From Tomocerus qinae (Eukaryota; Arthropoda; Collembola; Entomobryomorpha; Tomoceridae), in contig CM034546.1 in NCBI GenBank assembly GCA_020055645.1, forward strand, positions 124,951,875-125,015,874: DNA of 64,000 nt. Direction: 5' to 3'. Position 1 is the first letter of the stretch, and every line of letters begins with the position of its first letter. Below are positions 59,272 to 64,000 of this stretch, piece after piece. Made by a program: the position numbers and the translations under genes. The notes below the pieces were generated by a model. That model had not been told where the DNA came from. It was given only the letters and a program-made list of their open reading frames with translations, and did no database searches.

Positions 59272-59432
59272 ATTGAATTAAAAGGATTTTTAGATACATT
59301 TGGTCTATTTAATATTTGTAGTTTATTGTTATTTATGTTTAGTACCCTTGTATAGTATCAGATATCCCATCTTGAAATCTTGAAAAACGCCCTCAAACAT
59401 CAAAGGCTTTTACAGACGCAGTCGACTAAATT

Positions 59433-59612
59433 TTATTTTCCATGAGACATATTTACGCGTCGTCTATGAGGTATGCACTGGTTCAACTTTTTGTTGAAAA
59501 CCTCATTTTCTGGACATCGTTCAGCACACTCAGCAGGTGAGTAAATGAGTAGCAACAAGGACAGTAGAAAGAGAATTCGGACCAAAAGGATCTTAAGATT
59601 TGATACAGACAT
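59433..59612 (-). CDS. Secreted two-cysteine peptide with Gly-Lys C-terminus, paralogue 1 (59 aa)
   Basis: A single-exon frame from ATG (59610-59612) to TAA (59433-59435). A hydrophobic signal peptide (LKILLVRILFLLSLLLLIYS) is followed by a short mature part with the core C-x12-C-I-P (CPENEVFNKKLNQCIP), then a basic stretch (HRRR) and a terminal HGK. The spacing of the two cysteines, the CIP motif, the SNLKI/SSLKI start and the final GK are shared with the two genes at 60,849 and 62,254, identifying a small family. A TATA box lies about 50 bp upstream. The GK end would be a C-terminal amidation signal if processed. Function unknown: antimicrobial, neuropeptide-like or other secreted effector are all possible. 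Confidence 0.75.
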   Translation of the reverse strand: MSVSNLKILLVRILFLLSLLLLIYSPAECAERCPENEVFNKKLNQCIPHRRRVNMSHGK

Positions 59613-59658
59613 GACAGAATCCCTGGAAGATGTTGAAAAAAATTAAATTCGTTGTCTA

Positions 59659-59667
59659 TTTTATATA
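59659..59667 (-). promoter_or_regulatory. TATA box, secreted peptide gene 1
   Basis: TATATAAAA on the minus strand, ending 47 bp before the ATG. This predicts a 5' UTR of only about 20 nt. Confidence 0.65.
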
Positions 59668-59699
59668 CTGTATTAATCAAATTAATACTCCGGGATGTT

Positions 59700-60060
59700 A
59701 TTATTTTTAGCTCCTGATGAAAATCGATATAGTTAACCAGGGTGGTGAATTATTTCGATACAGAAAATTATTTTACAAACAGTCAATTTTTATTAAAGTC
59801 CGGGTGCATAGAAAAGTAAATGATTTCTTGACTATCATATTTCCCATTATGGGGACTAGAATAAATAAATGGGCACTCAAATATACCTACAACCTGACCT
59901 ACCGAATCTTAGATTGGGATGGCGAATTGTTTCGATATGGAGAATTATTGCTCAAATTCTATTATTTTGCTCTTGAAAACGATAAAAATCGAAATAGTTA
60001 CCCAGGGGGAGCACTATTTCAAAACGGAAAATTAATTTGATTATTACGGTACATATAAAA
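59700..60060. mobile_element. Probable transposon remnant with reiterated motif
   Basis: A motif of the type GG.GAATTATTTCGATA..GAAAATTA recurs at about 59,740, 59,918 and 60,006. It resembles the GGGTCAATTATTTCGAA motifs inside the TA-flanked element of ZNFX1 copy 1 intron 5. The right end (ATTATTACGGTAC) recalls that element's ACGGTA terminus. The open frame 59,717-60,040 is a by-product. Assignment to the same family is tentative. Confidence 0.4.
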
Positions 60061-60480
60061 TATACTTATTAAATATAAAAATTGTTATTACTTTGAGAAA
60101 AAAATTCCCTAATGATGACAAGTACTAAAAAAGTACAATACCTTATTTTAATGAAGTATGAGTGTTCTGTAAGAGACGGAATGTTTAAGTAACATTTACG
60201 TTATATTACAAACTGTTTAAAAGGATCAGTATAGCTTAGCTTTTTATTCCTTACATTTGTTATTGTAGGAAAAATCATAAACTTTTGTCCACCACATGTG
60301 GAGCTACCTTATAATAATATATGGTAAATGTAACGAGTACTAGAAAGTAGATGGGGGAACCCCAAATTACTAGATGAAGTGCAAAGTGCAATAATATTAT
60401 GATTCGATGCAAAAATTCATTAAATGTTTTCAAAATCCTTTTGGTTGTTTTCGCACTACAAATGTGAACTTTTTCTGGGT
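60061..60480. other. Intergenic, no supported feature
   Basis: Plain AT-rich sequence between the transposon remnant and the peptide-gene duplication. I see nothing in it. Confidence 0.6.
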
Positions 60481-60685
60481 ATTTTACTGTTTTCCTATTA
60501 TCCTATTATTTCCGTATTTCTAATATCATTTGACGGTCATAATTTTTTCATCCTTCCTCTTATATCTACAAAATTGGAAACTCCATGATTGTTACCCGTA
60601 ATTTTATATCGGTTTTCCTATGCTTACTCGCCCACTTTAACAAGGTATTGTCAAGCAAAAAAAATTACGTTTAATATGAAAACAT

Positions 60686-60691
60686 TTTATT
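60686..60691 (-). terminator. Poly(A) signal, secreted peptide gene 2
   Basis: Minus-strand AATAAA about 160 nt past the stop. It is conserved at the same distance in the duplicate gene. Confidence 0.65.
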
Positions 60692-60848
60692 CATTTAGTA
60701 CTCAATGATGAAAAAACAATATAACACACGTAAATAGCACCAGTAAAGCTTAAAGTATTAATTGTGGCATGGATAATGACAATTTTCAATTACATAAAGG
60801 TCCTCCAATGACATCGAGATATTATGATAGACATATCCTGTCCACTTG

Positions 60849-61040
60849 TTATTTTCCGGGACTAAATTTCATGTCTCTGGGAATACACCGGTTTGACCGC
60901 GCAGAATAAAAAAACTCTGGCCGACATTTTTTCTTAATTTCTTTAGGAAAGGCAGGTTCCCTTCCTTCGATTGTACAAATCAGCATGAAGACAGAGAGTA
61001 GAAAAATAATAAAGATTTTGAGACTTGATCGATTGGCCAT
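60849..61040 (-). CDS. Secreted two-cysteine peptide with Gly-Lys C-terminus, paralogue 2 (63 aa)
   Basis: A single-exon gene. The signal peptide (SSLKIFIIFLLSVFMLIC) ends near TIEG. The mature part of about 37 residues is strongly basic (KEIKKKC), carries the family core C-x12-C-I-P (two cysteines, SNRCIP before PRDMKFSPGK) and ends Gly-Lys. The duplicate at 62,254-62,442 has the same signal peptide and the same last ~15 residues but a much altered middle. A TATA box (61112-61122) and poly(A) signal (60686-60691) frame it as a compact transcription unit. Known families with a similar two-cysteine plan include short insect venom and defence peptides, but similarity at this length is weak evidence. 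Confidence 0.75.
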   Translation of the reverse strand: MANRSSLKIFIIFLLSVFMLICTIEGREPAFPKEIKKKCRPEFFYSARSNRCIPRDMKFSPGK

Positions 61041-61111
61041 GATTCACAAAACACAATAATAGATTTTCACTGAATATTGAAGGTAAATTTAGCGTATGTG
61101 TTCTTTAACCT

Positions 61112-61122
61112 GTTATTTATAC
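61112..61122 (-). promoter_or_regulatory. TATA box, secreted peptide gene 2
   Basis: GTATAAATAAC on the minus strand, about 72 bp before the ATG. The duplicate has GTATAAAAC at the matching site. Confidence 0.65.
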
Positions 61123-62090
61123 TTACAATACGAGTTTTAGGTTTTTGCTGTTGCTTTATGCCGTTTACGCTTATTGATTGTAATAAGCTTTAAAAATATT
61201 TGAAAGTTGTAGTTGTTTATAAGTGTTTGAAAATGAAATTAGTATAAAGTGCATATCAATGGAAAAATCTATTCTGATTTATATACCTGATGATATATAT
61301 AATTTTATTACTACCTACAAACCTACATAAATAGTATACTGGTATAGTAGTCACAACAGGAAAACACAATCGCATCCAGTCTTATAAAACCATGATAAGT
61401 AGTAGACTAATGATCAGTGATGAAGAAGTTCAGTTCAGTGGTCAATATTGTGGTTGACCTGTTTTTAATTTTGGTCACCGCAGCTACTATACTTATTGCT
61501 GAAATGATTTACGCCAGCCATCAGCAGAACATTTTACTCACTGCATTGCTATTTGTACTAGTGTCAAAACCCATTCCATAATGTATAGAGTTGTTAAGAA
61601 TATTATTGGATGGTTAACAGATCAAGTTGTTAAAAATGAAAAAATTGATACCAGTACAGATTATGGCGAAATTATTTAATTTTATAAAATTTCGGTTGCG
61701 GTTATTTTTGCATAATTTTGTATGACATTTTCATAATCATAAGATTTATTTAAAGGGCAGTAACTCGGATGTAATCAATTTTAAAAGCATTGCCTTCTCC
61801 CTTCTCTCTCTTCTCTTGTTTTGGTTTTTTCCACTAAAAATTTTTTCTAGTTATACTTACACTTATTGTTCTCTTTTCCTGTAATCCTATTATTTCTGTG
61901 CTTCTAATAACTAATAATATTTGACGTTTGACGGTCTTAATTTTTTCATCCTTTTTTCCTCTTATATCTACAAACTTGGCAACTGATCGTTACCTGTAAT
62001 ACTTTATCGATTTTCCTATGCTGACTCGCCAACTTCAATAGTATGTTGTCAGATTGTCACGATTTAAAATTGGGTTTAATTTGAAAACAT
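61123..62090. other. Upstream region of peptide gene 2 and duplication junction
   Basis: AT-rich non-coding DNA duplicated in unit 2. The block at 61,430-61,720 and its copy at 62,800-63,040 are conserved but carry no open frame in common. Confidence 0.5.
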
Positions 62091-62096
62091 TTTATT
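62091..62096 (-). terminator. Poly(A) signal, secreted peptide gene 3
   Basis: Minus-strand AATAAA about 160 nt past the stop, equivalent to 60686-60691. Confidence 0.65.
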
Positions 62097-62253
62097 CATT
62101 TAGTACTTAATGACAAAAACAATGGTAGCATACGTAAATAGCACCAGTAAAGCTTAAAGTATCAATTGTGACATGGATAATGTTATTTTCAATTACAGAA
62201 TTAAAGGTCATCCAATGACATCGAGATATTATGACCGACAACCTGTCCACTTG

Positions 62254-62442
62254 TTATTTTCCGGGACTAAATTTCATGTCTCTGGGAATACACCGGTTTG
62301 ATCGCCAAGAATGAACAAAACTTAGCCAACATATTTTGTCCATTTCGAAAAAAGCCAGTTTCCCTCCTTCGATTGCACAAATCAGCATTAAGACAGAGAG
62401 TAGAAAAATAATAAAGATTTTGAGACTTGATCGATTGGCCAT
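62254..62442 (-). CDS. Secreted two-cysteine peptide with Gly-Lys C-terminus, paralogue 3 (62 aa)
   Basis: Single-exon tandem duplicate of the gene at 60,849-61,040. The signal peptide is almost unchanged (SSLKIFIIFLLSVLMLIC) and the C-terminus (RSNRCIPRDMKFSPGK) is identical. The segment between them, including the sequence up to and around the first cysteine, is heavily replaced. C-x12-C spacing is retained although the residues differ (W, L, S, F, V, H in place of a charged stretch). This makes the mature peptide less basic and more hydrophobic. A TATA box and poly(A) signal are in place, so the gene looks expressible. Function unknown. Confidence 0.72.
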   Translation of the reverse strand: MANRSSLKIFIIFLLSVLMLICAIEGGKLAFFEMDKICWLSFVHSWRSNRCIPRDMKFSPGK

Positions 62443-62515
62443 GATTCACAAAATACAATAATAGATTTTCACTGAATATTGAAGGTCAATTTAGTGTAAG
62501 TGTTCTTTAACAGTT

Positions 62516-62524
62516 GTTTTATAC
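62516..62524 (-). promoter_or_regulatory. TATA box, secreted peptide gene 3
   Basis: GTATAAAAC on the minus strand, about 74 bp before the ATG, at the place homologous to the TATA box of gene 2. Confidence 0.6.
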
Positions 62525-63135
62525 TTACAATACGAGCCATAGGTTTTTGCTGTTGCTTTAAGCTCAACTTATAGATTGTAATAAGCTTTAGAAAATATTT
62601 GAAATAAAGTGTTAGAAATTATTATGAATAAGTATTATGAATAGTGCATTGCATATCAAATATACATTATTATTATATACCTATCTACAAACATATATAT
62701 ATAGTATACTACAGATAATAGCAGTCGCCACAGGCAAACACAACCGCAGATAGTCGTATGAAATTATAATTAGTGCACAAATGATACTGATAATTTGATT
62801 TTGGCCACCGCAGCTACTACTATACTTATTGCTGAAATAATTTAACCAACCATTAGCAAGACGTTTTATTTCCTGCACTGCTCTTCCTAGTGTCAAAACC
62901 CATTCCATAATGTATGGAGTTGTTTAGAATATTATTGGATGGCTATCAGATCAAGTTTTTAATGATGAATGAAAAAATTGATACCAATACAGATTATGGC
63001 GAAATTATTTAATTTTATAACGGTTGCGGTTATTTTTGTATAATTTTGAATGACATTTTACACACTCACATGAGTTATTTAAAGAACACTATTTAAACTT
63101 TAATGTAAACAATTTTAAACGCCTTGTCTTCTCCC

Positions 63136-64000
63136 TGCCATGTTGGGAACCCCTTAGGACCATTCCAAAAGTCAGCATTAGCCTATGGATTGAAATATAA
63201 TTTAATTATTATGTGGTGGAATATATTTACAAAACCACTTTTTAATATACGAACATGGCGCTTAGTCTATTCCGTACACAAGACAAAAAAGGGTTTAGGC
63301 TATTTCGTGTACAAAATGAAAAGTGGATTTAGGCTAAGTGGTTCCTTAAAGAACGATATCAAGAAGAAAATCAATAAAATAATTTTTTTTAAATCTTATC
63401 AGGGTAAGCTAATCCTCGAAACATAAACTTTGACCTACAGGGTTCCAGTAACCACTAACAGAACGAGTAAGGTGTCAATAAGTTACCATAAAGGTATCAA
63501 CTCGGTAGCAGAATAATAGCCATTATTTGTCTAACAAATTTATTTTTATATACTATTATGGTATACAATTTAATAGTTGACATTTAGGCAAAGGACAATG
63601 TAGACAGAAAATGTTCGCTCATATGTTTCCCAATTTAAAAAAAAGATTTGAACAGTTTGTGATAGCAAAAAAGAAAATCAATAAAAGAAAATTTGGAAAT
63701 TGTGTATAAATGAAATATTAGTATTATCTCATTGGCGTCCACCTCAGAATTGCATGAAAACTTTCGACAAAGATCAGGTTTCAACGCTAAATAAGATGTA
63801 GAAGGATTTAGGGTGGAACATTTAATTGAAAATTCTTAATTAATATTTTAGTACAAGAAAAAATAATTTAGGAAATATTTTGGGGTAATATGATACTCGA
63901 AACTTAACCTTTGGCATTTTTTGTATTTTAAATCTTTGATACCTAAACGTTTTGAAATTCAATAGCAATACTGTGACCTAGTGTTAATAATCTAAACCTA
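63136..64000. other. Intergenic, no supported gene
   Basis: AT-rich sequence. The frame at 63,124-63,426 spans a locally repeated GGNTTTAGGCTA motif (about 63,290-63,340) and has no coding signature. Nothing else is seen up to the end of the window. Confidence 0.55.

Larger units (their letters stand above)
60480..61805. repeat. Tandem duplication carrying a secreted peptide gene, unit 1
   Basis: Aligned with 61,860-63,135 in the same orientation. Shared blocks include AAGTTT/GTTTTCCTATTATCC-type sequence at the left edge, TTGACGGTC.TAATTTTTTC, the whole peptide gene with promoter, GTAATAAGCTTTA.AAATATT and CAGATTATGGCGAAATTATT at the right edge. The offset between units is about 1.4 kb. Confidence 0.8.
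61860..63135. repeat. Tandem duplication carrying a secreted peptide gene, unit 2
   Basis: Second unit of the 1.4 kb duplication, directly adjacent to unit 1. It is conserved across promoter, gene and both flanks, with scattered small indels. Confidence 0.8.

Noticed and set aside
63124-63426. 100-codon plus-strand frame at the right end
   Set aside because: It overlaps a local GGNTTTAGGCTA repeat, starts outside any promoter context and has no recognisable domain.

Overview
This window is animal nuclear DNA, almost certainly from an arthropod. It is AT-rich and gene-sparse. Genes are split into many short exons by mostly 50-300 bp GT-AG introns, and the protein families are metazoan: a kainate-type glutamate receptor, a Patched-related protein, ZNFX1, a divergent ionotropic receptor and a ZAD-like C2H2 factor. 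A hexapod, possibly a springtail, fits best, but that is inference. No prokaryotic operons, CRISPR arrays or confident tRNA/rRNA genes were seen. I assembled the exons by hand from splice signals, reading-frame phase and family motifs.

Layout: 1-3,479 is non-coding apart from one candidate micro-ORF and a polypyrimidine tract. 3,480-7,530 (+) is an intact 13-exon kainate-type receptor of 931 aa. 8,103-11,417 (-) is a C2H2 zinc-finger gene with an internal duplication of exons. 11,893-13,602 is a foldback element whose left arm was later hit by a tRNA-derived SINE and by a TA-flanked insert. 14,709-19,352 (-) is an intact 16-exon Patched-related gene of 966 aa. 21,743-22,401 (+) is a small secreted protein. 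23,017-26,416 (-) is a MYND/SET gene with a one-base frameshift near its end. 28,509-28,840 (-) is a weak two-exon candidate.

29,000-56,120 is the dominant feature: a tandem duplication of about 13-14 kb that carries two complete 23-exon ZNFX1 genes (2,194 and 2,197 aa) plus about 3 kb of 5' flank each. Each copy keeps the RGG-rich N-terminus, all SF1 helicase motifs, the NF-X1 cysteine-rich array and the C-terminal RZ finger. ZNFX1 relatives act in antiviral RNA sensing (mammals) and small-RNA inheritance (nematodes). The copies share near-identical patches, best explained by gene conversion, and each has gained its own transposon insertions since duplicating.

56,688-58,792 (+) is a two-exon divergent ionotropic receptor. 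59,433-62,442 (-) holds three paralogous genes for small secreted two-cysteine peptides ending in Gly-Lys, each with its own TATA box and poly(A) signal. Two of them lie on a 1.4 kb tandem duplication. The remainder is AT-rich intergenic DNA with transposon remnants.
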